DNA of 64,000 bases from Antitrichia curtipendula (Eukaryota > Streptophyta > Bryopsida > Hypnales > Leucodontaceae), in NCBI GenBank assembly GCA_951230915.1, contig OX579636.1, positions 22,937,567 to 23,001,566 on the forward strand, read 5' to 3'. Positions 35,536-48,397 of this stretch are shown piece after piece. The position numbers and the translations under genes are program-made. A model generated the notes under the pieces. The model had not been told where the DNA came from, searched no databases, and was given only the letters and a program-made list of their open reading frames with translations. Each line of letters starts with the position of its first letter. Position 1 is the first letter of the stretch.

Positions 35536-38352
35536 GGTTGCACTCTCATTGTTTGCGCTTCTAAATGTTGTGGATGTGCCACGCAAAGTGTTGTGAATGT
35601 TGTGGATGAGCAGGCTTAGGATTCACAGTTCTGAAGAGCATACTTAGGGTTCAGGTTTTGGAAAACAAAGAAGGTTTCGGGTGTAGGGCAGTAGAAAGTG
35701 TTTTGAATGTCAGGTTAGGTATGGCTTTGAATGTCATTGAGAAGCTCTGGAATTTTGGTTTACTATCTGAAATGTGTCGATGCATTGCGTTGGATTACTA
35801 TCTTCATTTACCGCAACATTCATCACATGAATGATGTGAGGTTGAGGTAATACAATCAATTGGAACCACAAAGAACTCAGTGATCAATTTTTGAATTCCA
35901 TCACTTCTTTTTGTTTGATTGGATCATTTGGTGCAAGTGCGTTGGATTGGATTTCTGCATTCACCGCAATATTCACGAGGTTTGCTAGTTTCTTCGCAGT
36001 TTTTTCAATTTGAAAAGGTCAAATTTTGTTCAAACTAGTTTCTGCAGTTGTGCTTGTTTTTCCTCTTGCATTTTGAACCTCCGAATTCAAACATTGTCAT
36101 AGTGCAACCTTCATTTTTTGAAACATTGTAAATGCTTTGTGCTCTGTTTGGTAACACATGCACTTATTTCTGCACAATGCATTTTGACACTGAATTCATG
36201 TTGCATTTTGACCCTAAATTCACATGTCTCATCACTTTGTATACGGTTATGAACTTTGTGTACGCCTCACTTGTTCTATATGATTTGTGCTTGAAAATAC
36301 TTTGGCTTCGAAAATAGTTTGTTTAAATCAATTTGTACTTGAAACTAGTTTCACTTTGGAAGTTTGTGATCAAATCTACTTTTGATTTCAAAGTATAGGA
36401 GGAGGCTCAAAAACAATTTGGGCATTAAGAACTGCCCCTATAGAAGTGTCCAAAATAGTGCACATGGGATGTAAAAATGGAAATTACTTCATGCGGTGAA
36501 AAACTGCCAACCCATGTGTGTGATTTTAGGCTATTGAACAGGTGACATGGTTCATCATCATGTGTGATTTCATCGTCATCACATACTCATGATAAAGACC
36601 TAAATTTGGTAAGTTCTGCAGAATGATTTTGAAATGTCAAAGAATAGCAAGAAAAATTGCAAAAAACACATCTGAGGCCAAACCTCCTTCTACTAAAATG
36701 CTTCTCAGTCACTCATAACTTCTTGGATTGATGTGAAATTTTAACCACGCAAATTAGACTAGTATGCACAACTTTTCCAATTTTTATTATTAGAAATAGA
36801 CATTGTATGAAGAAGAAACAAGCCGCCGAAGTTCACTCTAATCCAAAAATGTTGGGATTTTAAACTTCGAATTGCTCCCAAACATTCAAAACATTTTGGA
36901 TTGACATGAAAATTTTACTACAACAACTAGAATTCAAGGGAAACACAATCCAACAAATTTGATTGAAAAATAACATTGGATGAAGAAGATACAAGCCCCT
37001 AAAGTTTCAGCCATCAAATGCAGTTTTGTGGACTCAAATTGAACCTGTGAGCTTTGATTGGCTTCCAAAAAATCAGTACATATTGTATTGATCTGAAAAT
37101 TTTACCTCACAAACTAGAAGAGAGAACGCAAAATTTCCAATAATTTTTATTGAATTTGGACATCATATGCAAAAATTACAGCACTCTGAATTGGATTTGA
37201 AACTATGTGAAGAAACCCTGGCCGGATTTGAAACTATGTGAATTGGATTTGAAACTATTTAAACCTTGTCATTTCAACACCGGTTTTGCACTAGTGGTGT
37301 GTTTAGTGGTTGCAATAAATTTTGATTTACAATTGGGAGTGAATTGAATGGAAATGTACAATGGATCATTCTTAGAATCATTGTTTCCATTTAAATGCAT
37401 GGTTAGGGTCATTCTTAAACTCATTGGCTCCATTCAATGGCATGTTTTGATTGAGTACAATTGCACCTATGAGCGTTAATAGGGACCTATGCACCTCTGA
37501 CTTTGAAAAATCACATCTTATTCATTTCAAGCCAGAAAATTAAACTTAAAATTTTCAATGCTGTATTCCTCATTTCTCTGACTTCCACAAAAATGTAAAA
37601 AAACTTTGGGTCCACTCATTTTTGTACAGAGGTCTTTTTTCCCTTAGATGAGCGCTTTCTGAGCCTTCTACCTTATTATATATTTGCAAATAGTTTCTTC
37701 ATTTCTTTCTTGTTTTGCATATCATTTTTTATGTATGAAGTTTTCGGTGATGAATTTTAATATGACTCCACCAAGTGTTTGAAATTTTTTTGCTAATATT
37801 CTATATTTATAATGAACACAGGATATACAAAAATAGCACAAGAACAAATTAAAATGAAATATAGGGTATACGAATTAAGAAGAACTTAGAAATTTAGACA
37901 AATATAGCTCTACAGAAATCCAAAAAATTTACATACACAACCCCCATGTAATAGGGATTTGAACGTCTAATACTAGTGAACATCTTATATAGTGTATCTC
38001 CCGAGTATATTAGAGAAAATATGGACTCTCTAGAAGGTAGTTTGACTTTGGCTAGCATTGCAAATACAAGAAATAAATAACATAATTATTTATTTATTTT
38101 TAAATATTTTTAAAACCTTAATAATCATAATTTGATGTGGCACTTGAGGCAATCATGTGTTATACAATTTTTAATAATTTTTTTTCAATTTTCACATTTT
38201 ATTGTATTTGCATTGAGGGATAAAATCAAATGGCCCTCTAAAGAGTTTAGATTTTTCTAATATTGGCCCCTATTTGTGATGTTATAGTATGCTACACAAA
38301 CTTGAATTGAAGCCATATAAGTAAATTGTGTGGTTTGAAGCCATAACCATAA
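35536..38352. other. Transposon-derived intergenic sequence, no gene recognised
   Basis: No gene is supported. The segment from about 36690 to 37160 is similar, in reverse orientation, to the interior of the piggyBac-type element at 19879-20851 (shared stretch CATAACTTCTT plus GACTAGTATGC-type sequence), so it is probably an internal remnant of that family. TTAGGGTTC near 35650 resembles a plant promoter motif, but no start or exon could be tied to it. Confidence 0.4.
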
Positions 38353-39830
38353 CCCCTAATGACCCAAGGGCAATGTACTTTCAAAATGGCCAAATGGGCC
38401 AAAATTGCCAATATGTAAAGCAATTTGTTTACTCATTTTCTTGAAATTGGATAGAATATAATTGTAGGATCTTGAAGTTGACATTGAGGGTGAGCACCTC
38501 AAAAAAATTTAGATTGTTACTTTATCGCATAGTTCAATAGATATTTAAATTAAATTTTTAATTTGGATCAATGCATAGAAAAAATAAGGCAACAGATTTT
38601 GAAGGAGAACATTATAGTAAGAATATTTTGAAATGATGACCTTCTTGTGCAAAATGAAAGAAAAAAGAGCTGAGAATGTTCATCTAAAATTTCATAACAT
38701 TCTAGTTATTTTGCAATTTTTGGTGGAGCTTGTAATGCACAGTGGTTACTAAAATGAGAGTAGTGTTTGTAAGAACAAAGAGATTAAGCAAACTTGTCTT
38801 TTCCTTGAACTCTTTAGATTTGCTCTTTTTGAGGTAGGCAATAATTGCATTGGTTGGATGACTCTTTAGTCCACACTCAAATTGAACCTAAAATTATGAG
38901 CCATGAACTACATTGTACCACTCAACTTAAAAAAACTCTACAAGTTGGAGTTTGACTTAGACTTTGATGAAATTATTGCCATTGGATTTATGATGCAATT
39001 TTTTTTTCTAGGAATAATTTTTGTTTTAAAAATAAATAAAAGAATTGAGAATGAGTAGCTCAAAAAAAAGGAGTAGTGATAGAACATGGTCACTTGGATA
39101 ATTGGGGTTTTAAACCCCTAAAGTCCCAAAGTCCTTACGAGGGACTCTTGGGGTTTCTGGTAAGCTTGAGTGATCTCAACTGTATCTACATCTAAAGCTT
39201 TTATTCATTCTATTTGGACTAGTGATGAGAAAATTAGGACAATCTTGTTTTTTTGGCAATCTAAGCATCTTCTTAAAAAAATAACTCATAGAATTCATTT
39301 TTGAATGCAGTTTTAACAATTTTTCAAAAAAAATTATTAGACAAGGTTAAATTTACTTACTAGAATAATCTCATCATTGGAATTATTGTGTTTCAATTCC
39401 ATCTTAGAGGTATTAATGGTTTAGTTATCTCTTCAATCTTTGAACCTACTTCTACTCAATAATTTTTGAATGAGTGAAAATTAAGTGTGTTTTTTGTAAT
39501 TTTTTTTTCTGGATTTTCAATTCAATTTTTCAACATAAAAAATTAAAAAGTTAAAATTAATATTGCAAAAATTTTAAGTTAAGAAGATTCAAAGCCAAAA
39601 AATATAGTTGAGCAAGGTATAAAAAAATATGTTTAACTTTAAATGCAAATATCTTGTAATTTACGCAGTCAAAATTTTTGAAATTTTTACTAAGCATTTT
39701 TATATTAGTGTAGTACAAGATCCTACAATTACATATATAAAGAAAATAATTTTTAATTTTTTTTGCTCTTTGCAATAGATATGGCAGTTTTGAGTGTTTT
39801 TTGATGGAAAAGGCCTTGGAACTTTAGGGG
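38353..39830. mobile_element. Double piggyBac-type element sharing a central TTAA-like junction
   Basis: The left end CCCCTAATGACCCAAGGG (38353) pairs with a right end at 39104-39107 (GGGG). Immediately after, TTTTAAACCCCTAAAGTCCC starts a second unit whose right end is ACTTTAGGGG (39821-39830). The outer TTAA flanks are degraded. The right-hand interior (about 39600-39800) matches the copies at 51.3-51.5 kb and, inverted, 25.7-25.9 kb. Confidence 0.5.
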
Positions 39831-40689
39831 TAAAAAAATCTATTTTTAGCAGTGATTTGTTGTCATTTGTTGTTTAGAAAATATCATTTTGATAGAGTAG
39901 GTGGCACTCAACCAATTCAAGTGCATTGCCATTTTCGAGTATCTTCTAATCCTTTCATTTAAATCCATCATTTTTGGTTATATTTAACTACATCATTTTT
40001 GTTTATTTTTTTATCTACTGTAATTGTATGCTTTTTTGGATGAAAAATAGATCTTAAAATTATCAATTTAGGATATAATATAAAAAATACTTGCAATACA
40101 TTCTTCATGTATAAGAAGATGAAATTGCTAATAAATTTCAAAATACGTTGATATTGCTACATTTGGATGAAAGAATTGTACATACATATGAGTGACAAAA
40201 TAGTATTGCACTTTTTAGCACATTTACTTGTCACTGGTAGTATGAAGAGAAGAGTAGCCCTATTATATTAAGTTGTCAAGTAGTAGGATTTTAGATTTAG
40301 GACCAATTTTGGGTACACTTCTTTTTATCATTTTGAAATTTTATAGTTTAGTCCAATAGTTAATTCATTGGGTGTCCCAAAGCTACATGCAAAACAAATC
40401 TAGCAAGTAGGAAGTCCACAAAGTGCTTGGGCTCTAAAAGTATCTTCTACTACGGAGGTACATTTTGCTTTGTCGTTGCACCAAAAAATATACAAATAGT
40501 GTCCATTTCAGGAAATGGACTCTTGTAGTAACATCTGCATTGAGCTTCAAAAATTCATAACTAATTTCACGAAGCTCCAATAAATATGAAACAACCTTGG
40601 ATTAGATGACGGTTCCATTTTTTTATTTCAAGAAAAATTTACTTAAAAGTATTTCAAACAGTCTAACCTTCCCAAAACTACTTATCAGC
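39831..40689. other. Intergenic AT-rich sequence upstream of pyridoxal kinase
   Basis: No gene, repeat end or RNA was recognised. The right-hand part lies within promoter distance of the pyridoxal kinase gene. Confidence 0.4.
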
Positions 40690-41885
40690 TCTTAAATGGG
40701 CGCTTTATGGACCTCGTGGCTCGTGCCTTACCTTCCGCCCCCAATTCACTCCGTCCATGTCCGTCCGTCCGTCTCTCCGTCTCTCCCGGAAAGCCCAGAC
40801 GAAGCAGCACACTCATCATTCTTCCCAACGAAAAGCCCATCTCCGGCGGCCTCCCACATGCCAAGCTTGAAGCGAAGCAGCAGCAGCAGCTTTCCTTCAT
40901 TCTCGTCGTTCATCCATCGACTTCATTCAAAGTTCTCCTTCAACACCGCTGGATCCCATCTGGCTACAAAAAATCCTCATGAATCACATTGCACCTGCTT
41001 CCTTCAGGTCCGCCATCCAAGGCCTGCCGAGTGCTCTTTGATCGCACTTTTGGGGTGGAAAATTGGGATTGCACGTGGGAGGACTCCTGGCTCCAAAGGA
41101 ATTCCTTGCTTGGAATTCATGGAATGTCATGGAATTCGCTAGAAATGGTTTGGATTTGGTTTGATTTGATCTGATTAGATTACGATCAAGATTCATTGCG
41201 TTGCTGGACTTGACAAAACTCATCTGGAGTGGCAATTTGGATTTTCCGGGTTTGATCTTTCGGTTGAAATTTGCTTTTGAGAGTTCGCGTTCTTGGAGTC
41301 TGCACATTGACAGGCATTGTAAGTGTGTAAGATTCTTCAGGAACATTTCGGAATTTTTTCGTCGTTGTGGGTGCGCGTGGGCTGCAATTGCGTGGTCCGA
41401 ATTAATTTAGGTTAATTGCGGTGGGGGTGCTGTAGGGTTGGCTTATACCCCTGAAGAAAGACAGGTAGCAAGGAGAGTGTCAATGTTCTTCTGGGTGGTG
41501 GTGGTTGCTGTTGTTGCTGCTCAGACGCAATGAATTCGAGGCACTTCCTCGGTTCCTTTTTTTTTTGAGGGTTCTCATCGAGGTTTTGGTCGAGGTTTTG
41601 GGTCGTGTTCAACCCAAGTTGTCTGGGATGTGTCTCGGGTTTATTTTTTTGGTGGGGTGGGTGGGTGATTGACTGTATTGGTTTAGATTCAATCCGGTTG
41701 TCGTGGATTCTGCACTTGTTTCGGGGTTTGGGAGGGGTTTTGATTGCGTTCCAGGATGTAAAATTCAAAACAGAGAGTTTGGTTGCTTTGTGTGCAGGGT
41801 AAGTCTGGTTGGCCGAGGATTGGGTGCTGGAAGAGAATTGCGGTGCTGCAGCAGGGAATTCGTGAGAGTGCGAACAAGGAACAGT
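40690..41885 (+). promoter_or_regulatory. Promoter and probable 5' UTR of pyridoxal kinase
   Basis: Base composition changes sharply from AT-rich to balanced near 40690. Around 40753-40790 there is a pyrimidine-rich tract of GTCC/CCGT repeats, like the tract before ATR. Overlapping open frames here (for example 40696-41142) are serine/proline-rich, have no recognisable domain and end before the coding start, so I treat the interval as untranslated. A 5' UTR intron is possible but was not placed. Confidence 0.45.
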
Positions 41886-44800
41886 ATGGCGCCTCCGATG
41901 GTGGCCGACGTGAGTTTACCTTCTGCTGGCCGAGTGCTCAGCATTCAATCTCACACCGTTCATGTAAGCAAGCCCAGCCGACGCATATTTCTGAATTTTG
42001 TACTTCTGTTGGCTGTTTCTGATGTACAATGGCTGTGGGGAGTACTTAGCTCATGAATTTTGAAGGTACTGAATGTATGTTTTTTCATGGCCACAGGGAT
42101 ATGTGGGAAATAAGGCTGCCGTCTTTCCTTTGCAACTTTTAGGGTTCGATGTGGATCCTGTCAACTCCGTTCAGTTCTCCAACCACACAGGCATGTTTCT
42201 TGTTCTTCATTTTCTTCAACATTGCGCTCTGTCTGACAGTCAGAACTGCAGGAAAGAATGATGAACTTTTTTTCAAACGTCTTAGGGTTGGAAGGAGAAG
42301 TCTGTCAGTATTTGTTTCACGTTGCTTAGGGTCTTGGAGTAAAGAGTTTCGTTCGAATGCTGATCTTAGTAGTCAGTCAAGGTCGTCAAATGGAAGGATT
42401 TAACCCTTGCAGAGTCTTTTAGGGTTAGCAACATAACATTGAAAAGACATCATGGTGGGGTTGGGACTGATGGAGGAACAGAGGGATGTGGAAAAAGGAG
42501 AGTGCAGGTTATGGAACGGTGAAGGGTCAGGTGCTGGATGGGGATCAGTTGTGGGCTCTTATTGAAGGCCTTGAAGCAAATGAACTACTGAGTTATACTC
42601 ATCTTTTGACAGGTTTGAATTTTTACTTCTTCATCTAATTCTCTATCGAACAAGTTGCAGCTGATTTACCCCGAAGACCCCTCATGACCAGAAGTGGTCG
42701 CTAACATATCTATAGGAAATGAAATGAATCATTTAGAAAGCTTCGGGGAAGGCTTAAAACTGTATCATAGAAAGAAGAAATCATAACCTAGATTTTTGAA
42801 TGATAGAAATATTATTTGACACTTCTTATAATTGACTATCAAAAGTCGGCTTTCAATTTTTAGCTGTGGCACTTGTAGGTGTTAAGCTATCTGTCATATT
42901 GGATTTCTCTTTGAGTCTTGTTATGTGAAATTTTCTTTCGGTCAGTTTTGGTTTTGATCGATCTCATTTCTTGAGGCAGGGTATATAGGATCAGTTTCAT
43001 TCTTGGAAACAGTATTGCGTGTGGTGGATAAGCTCCGCTCTGTGAACCCGAACCTTGTTTACGGTATCGTGTTTTTTTCCTTATGTAGTTACATTTTCTG
43101 TCGCTCTCTACTTGTAGAATTACAATTAGATTAAATGTTGTAATTGATAACACCTCGAGATAATTACTACATTAAACACATCATATACTGTGGTTGTTCC
43201 ATTGCAGTAGTTGAAAAATTGATATGTCCAAGGAGGTTCTGAGCTACTTTACAGCTTCCAAGCTGGTCAAAAATGTCACACTAAATTCGGAATATGTATA
43301 TATTACTGCGGTGTCTCGTAATTACTGTGGTCCACAGATGATGATGTATTTGGTGTATTGAACTACGATAATTATCTTCGACGAGATTGTAAGTAGTGAA
43401 AGTAATAAAAATGCCTAAAGCATTTGGGTTGCTCTTTTTCCAGTATGTGATCCTGTGATGGGTGATGATGGAAAATTTTACGTGACGCCAGAACTGGTTC
43501 CTGTATATCGAGAAAAGGTGATATTCTCTTTTACTTGTTCCTTGGATTAGCCCTGATTCTTCTCAGTTCTTTGCCATCCTTATTTGAATTCTGTTTTATT
43601 TATGCTATTTCATAGAGAGGCCCTATATTACACCTTGTAGGATTATGTATGGAATTGATGTGTTCATCAGGTTCACTTGACCAGGATGGAGCTTTTCTGA
43701 AACAAGAAGGTTTTCTGGTTCTTGAACACTGTAATGCTCCGTCTTGATGTTATTCGATTGAGATTTTAACTACGGTTTGCACATAGATAGACCTCAATGG
43801 ATTATAAATTTGTGCAGCATTTCCAATTTGTTGCAGGTAGTTTCAGTGGCAACCATGATTACACCAAATCATTTTGAAGCGGAACAACTCACTGGTCGTC
43901 GGTAGCATCACTGTGCCTTGTCTTGATTCAAATTGGAAGAACTATTATTTTTCTAAATGCTCATGCATATTAACATTCTCAAAATTATTCCCCAATTCTT
44001 TTTGGTAGTTTGATGTATGAATTGGAAACTGCTTGGTACCATCAACATTCCTCTTCCTTTTTTAGAAAAAATTTATCTGTGAAAGAGAAAACTGAAAGGC
44101 AAAGTTGGCAGTATTGAAACAGAGGCCGAGGCATTGCAAGCTTGTGCTGATCTGCATGTTGCAGGTCCTTCGAAGGTACTGGCTTTCCAAATAGACATGA
44201 GTTACCCAATAGTTTTAGTTGTTGATAAATTTTGGCCAACTTATACATCCTCCACATCCATTTTCATCCAAGCTATCATCTCAAATGTCCGATTTTCATC
44301 CTATTATACTCTATAACTTGAATGTCTAACATTTATCCAGGCACACCTGATACCAGCGAGGGTGTAAATAGTCTTCACTATCCCCGTTGTATTTTTTGTT
44401 CGACTAGCAAAAGATAATCAAATCTAGATATGTTTTAAACTTATATTGTGGCATCCATTATGGTGGCTTGACTGTATACTGGAAGACGGCTTTATTCTTA
44501 CTAATGTGAAACTCTGAATCATTTGTCTGCAGGTGGTAATCACAAGTCTATCAATAGACAACATGCTGACAGTCCTTGGCAGCCACGTACAAAGCAAAGT
44601 GAGTCCTGTGATTTCTGGGCTCATTTAGTGTGATGAAAGGATTTGTGGTGTAATTTTCAGGATGCATCTAGTTTGCATGGACTTAACTTGTCCAGTCCAG
44701 CAATTCATTACGATGACCAAAGGAATAAGGTGGGATCGCTCAAAACCTAGTATGTTCCCAAAAGCGTGCCGATAATAAATTGATGAGCATACTCGGTTTT

Positions 44801-46424
44801 GAGCGATCCCACCTGGTCCCCACAATGTTCACCTCAAAGATTTTGAAATTGAGACATGGATTTAGGAAATCTATCAATTGGACTCTGGTCTCTTATATCT
44901 TTTGCATACAAATATTTAAGTGTCATTCTTGAACTGGAGGACTTCTTTATGTCATTTAAAAGGTTGAGGCTTATGAGGCTTGTCATGGTGGGGCATGCAG
45001 GGAAAGGCACCGAAACAGTTCAAAATAGTCTTACCAAAGCTACATTCATACTTCACGGTACATCAATGTACCCCCAATCTAGCTACTTCGTGTCTGAGAA
45101 CAATCTGTATGGTGCGATGTGGAAGCCCTTTTGTTATTTGTCTTTTGTACAGAATGCATGGCAATTTCACCTGCCAGCATATTTTAAATATTCTACTTCA
45201 CCCTCCTATGTCATTTGGAAGAACATAAAGGTTACGTTGTTTTGGCTTGTTTCTGACCATTGTTATCTAGTTCTACAACGATTGTTCTTAGCCTGTATAT
45301 TCTTTCTCATTTCTGCCTAATAAGGCCCCTCCCGCTCCAACCAAGTAGCGACTTTTGCTAACTGGAATTAGTTGCTCGGTGCCCGCACTGTCAAAGTAGC
45401 GTCAGGTAGCTAATTGGTGCTAGTTTCTGCTAACTAATTGGCGTTGAATTTACATCCATTTCCATGACTTAACTCCCCGATTTGTGCCATTTCTAGATAG
45501 ATAATCGTGCCCGTACCAATGGTTTGAAATGCTAATTCCACCCGCACCCATCCAAGTAATGACACTGAGCTAACTAAAATCTCTTATCCCATGTTACTTA
45601 CCTTGTGAGTGTAGCACACACGAGGTTAGTTATCGTCCATCTAAGGCACTAGCTAGCTAATGGACGCTATTTGTTGCTGTAGGCAGGGTCTGAGCAAATC
45701 CTAAACGTCATCTGTTGTTCTTCCCTGCTTATTGATACGTATTTTGTGTGATAATTTCTGACACTTTTTTGGGATCAAGGTCTCTAATACTCTCGCTGTA
45801 TGTACTGAAATCGTACAGGGTACTGGAGATCTAATGACAGCACTTCTATTGGGATGGAGTCACGTAAGTTTCTGGTCATCATGGGTTAGTCTGCTGTTGT
45901 GATGACTTTACTGTCCATCGTGAGTTGTTCCTGAAGCACTTGCAGATTTATAAGATCCCAATTGATGGTATTATTGAAGCTGGCTGAAAGTAAATTCTTA
46001 ATTTTTTATGATAAGGAGGGGATTGAGACAGTGGTGGTTTCGCGATTGCTTTTTACAGAAATTTCCAGACGACCTGGATAAAGCAGCAGAGCTTGCGGTG
46101 TCGAGCCTTCAAGTAGGACATCTCATATGCACATTATCGTATTCCTTTCTGCATGATTTTGTCTGCGAATGTTTGGTGGTTAGCAATAGTTTTCCTTCTT
46201 CTTGAAGTTGTTGCATTTATGTAACGAATGGAAATAGATTTTTCTTGGAAATGAAATTCTGACGCCTTGTGTTTTTACAGGCTGTGTTAAAGAATACCAT
46301 CGCAGATAATGACGAGGCAGGGGTTCTACCAAAGCCAAAAAACAAGCAACTGGAACTTCGCCTCATTCAAAGTGTCAAAGAAATACAGTCGCCTGTAATT
46401 AATTTCTTCACTGAAAAATTGTAG
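41886..46424 (+). CDS. SOS4: Pyridoxal kinase (SOS4-like), complete, 12 coding exons
   Basis: The enzyme phosphorylates pyridoxal, pyridoxine and pyridoxamine in the vitamin B6 salvage pathway. Exons are 41886-41963, 42097-42190, 42508-42612, 42980-43063, 43444-43517, 43837-43901, 44112-44175, 44533-44598, 45001-45057, 45819-45863, 46059-46112, 46281-46424. They join in phase to 309 residues, the usual length for plant pyridoxal kinases. Family motifs in order: [11 protein letters not shown] near the N-terminus, [64 protein letters not shown], and [13 protein letters not shown]. The last holds the catalytic aspartate at about residue 233 and the anion hole. The start is the first in-frame ATG of the MAPPMVADV segment; no transit peptide was seen, so it is probably cytosolic. 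Intron 2 has a GC donor, and the acceptors of exons 3 and 7 are preceded by purine-rich sequence; both are dictated by phase and protein conservation. Confidence 0.93.
44729..44813. repeat. 26-bp near-perfect hairpin in pyridoxal kinase intron 8
   Basis: Bases 44729-44754 and 44788-44813 are reverse complements with one mismatch, separated by 33 bases. The arm begins GGTGGGATCGCTCAAAACC. It lies in the intron between 44598 and 45001. It could be a very small MITE or a small-RNA precursor hairpin. No target duplication is obvious. Confidence 0.7.
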
Positions 46425-47199
46425 CAGTGACAGGTTCATTTCACTTCCACACCATCCTTAAAATGTAGCACATTTATCAAGTTTATTTAACTTGCGTCTC
46501 TCAGGTTAGCCTAGATTGGGTTGCCAGACCTCGCCTAGATTGAAGTTGCAAGAACGTCATTTTAAGCATGATGACTTTTGTAGGCTAGTGATCTGAAACC
46601 AAGACCTTCTAATAGAAATTAAAATGAAGTAAAATGTCAAATTATTTGTGTGATGTATGCATCTGGAAGCTGAAGCTGAAGCTGAAGTCATCTCCCTTTA
46701 CGGCAGTTTCTGTTCATGGGAGAGTTTCCATTGTTGGACCACACCACTAGACTGATGTGATCCAGCGGCCTTATTGATTTCGATGAAGTACTGTATGTCT
46801 GACTCTGCTCACTTTTGAGCCATTTGGGGGGGCAGAATAGGCAGGTGAGGAATTGTGTTACCTTAAGTAATTTATACACTTGGTAGGACTTCTAGATGGT
46901 GTAAACATGTTTTGGCTAATATTGGTTAAACATTTATGGCCACTACCGTAATATTTGAATGGAGATGATGGGATTGTGTAATGCTCACTTAAATTTATGA
47001 TACATTGTGATAATTAAAACTTGATCTCTCAACAGATTTGGCTCTTGCGCCTAAAAATTTCTCCACAACTAACTGGCTGTCGTGATTAATTAGAAGATGA
47101 ATTAACTCACACTACCATAAGAGAGTCGGTTCTCTGAGGATTGTTGTTGGTGCAGGCTAGTTGTATGAAGAAAGTATCACCAATCATGTAATTTAGTTA
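46425..47199 (+). other. Pyridoxal kinase 3' flank / probable 3' UTR
   Basis: This follows the TAG stop. No other gene was recognised. A short GAAGCT triplet-type repeat lies near 46670-46685. A polyadenylation site cannot be fixed. Confidence 0.4.
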
Positions 47200-47370
47200 G
47201 CTTAGATTGCTAGCTTAGATTGTTAGTTTAGAATAAGCTTAGATTGCTAGCTTAGATTGTTAGTTTAGAATAAGCTTAGATTGCTAGCTTAGATTGTTAG
47301 TTTAGAATAAGCTTAGATTGCTAGCTTAGATTGTTAGTTTAGAATAAGCTTAGATGTTAGCTTAGATTGT
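47200..47370. repeat. Tandem repeat, 37-bp unit, about 4.6 copies
   Basis: Four complete units start at 47200, 47237, 47274 and 47311, followed by a partial unit with a one-base deletion. Each unit itself contains a duplicated GCTTAGATTG / AGCTTAGATTGTTAG half, so the array grew from a shorter repeat. The units are nearly identical, suggesting recent expansion. Confidence 0.85.
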
Positions 47371-47886
47371 TTCTAACTTACCGGTACTTTTTTGTGGGGA
47401 ATGTCAGCAGACATCCACAACACGGCACGTTTTCTTCGTGGACTGAGTAAGTTAGCACCCCACTTTCTGAGTGTGACAAGTTGGCATGCCTGAATTTTCG
47501 GGGGAGCAATTGAAAGAGAATTCTCTTTGCAAGAAAGATCTGTGTGAGTGAGCCACAAAGTGAAATGATTGATTTGGTAGCAAACAAAGGTAGCAACCTT
47601 TGTAGCACCCCTAACTTACATGGTGCCATTCTGTCACGTTTCCAAGAAAGAGACGTTGAGAAAGAGACATTGGAAACGACATTGGAAAAGCCACGGCAAT
47701 AGGCTTCATGCAGGGGAGAGGAATAATTGTCAGTATCGAACTCCAATGTCCGGAGACGGGAGTGAAGCCGTTACCTTCGAGTTCCCGACCAAGAGGAGAG
47801 TCTCTGACCCATGCCTCGAAGAATGTGTACAATCCTTGCACCACCACTATGACTTTTTCCTAAGTTTACCTGCTCTCCTACATTAA

Positions 47887-48394
47887 GGGCCTCCTTGCAT
47901 GTATCAGTGGGTGGGGAGGAGTCAACAAGGTTGAAATATAGAAAGCACTTTTATGCTCCTTTTACAGTGTCTAATACACTGATATTGGTGGAACTCTCTC
48001 TCCTACTTCCACGCTTACCGATCGTCAATGGCATTGTTCTTGTCTTTTAGTTGCTTTCTTTGCCCACCAAGCTCACATGTAAGCTGGCCCTTAGGGCGGG
48101 TTTATATGCTGGCCTAGTGGGCAAAGCCCCACCTAATCCAAATAATAAAACAAAGTACAAACAATTGATTGTCTTATTGGGTGGGCAACGGAAGAAGAGG
48201 AGTTCCATTTTCAACTGATATTGGTGAACAACCCCATTGGTGGAGGCTAGTCAAGCTTGAGAGAATCTACTATGTGTCGCATTTTCTTGTGTCTTTCCTT
48301 CACCCATCGGGTCCACGTAAAAGTGCATTCATCATTTCTTCCTGTAGCACACTTTGTTGCTCTTTGCCCACTGGACAAGCATATAAGGAGGCCC
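47887..48394. mobile_element. Tourist-type (PIF/Harbinger) MITE with TAA duplication
   Basis: The inverted ends start GGGCCTCCTT and are flanked by TAA at 47884-47886 and 48395-48397. GGGCC-type ends and a TAA/TTA target are typical of Tourist MITEs. An internal copy of the end sequence (around 48088-48125, TTATATGCTGGCCTAGTGGG) matches the right end in inverted orientation. No coding capacity. Confidence 0.65.
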
Positions 48395-48397
48395 TAA

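Noticed and set aside
36132..36317. Short hydrophobic open frame as a membrane protein gene
   Set aside because: Sixty codons in AT-rich transposon-derived sequence; composition alone explains the hydrophobic residues.
40696..41142. 148-codon open frame before pyridoxal kinase
   Set aside because: Low-complexity serine/proline composition from the pyrimidine-rich 5' region, overlapping other open frames of equal quality, and no recognisable domain or transit-peptide link to the kinase frame.
41703..41885. In-frame upstream extension of pyridoxal kinase as a transit peptide
   Set aside because: The open frame starts with GTG and I found no in-frame ATG. The 309-residue form already has the normal family length.
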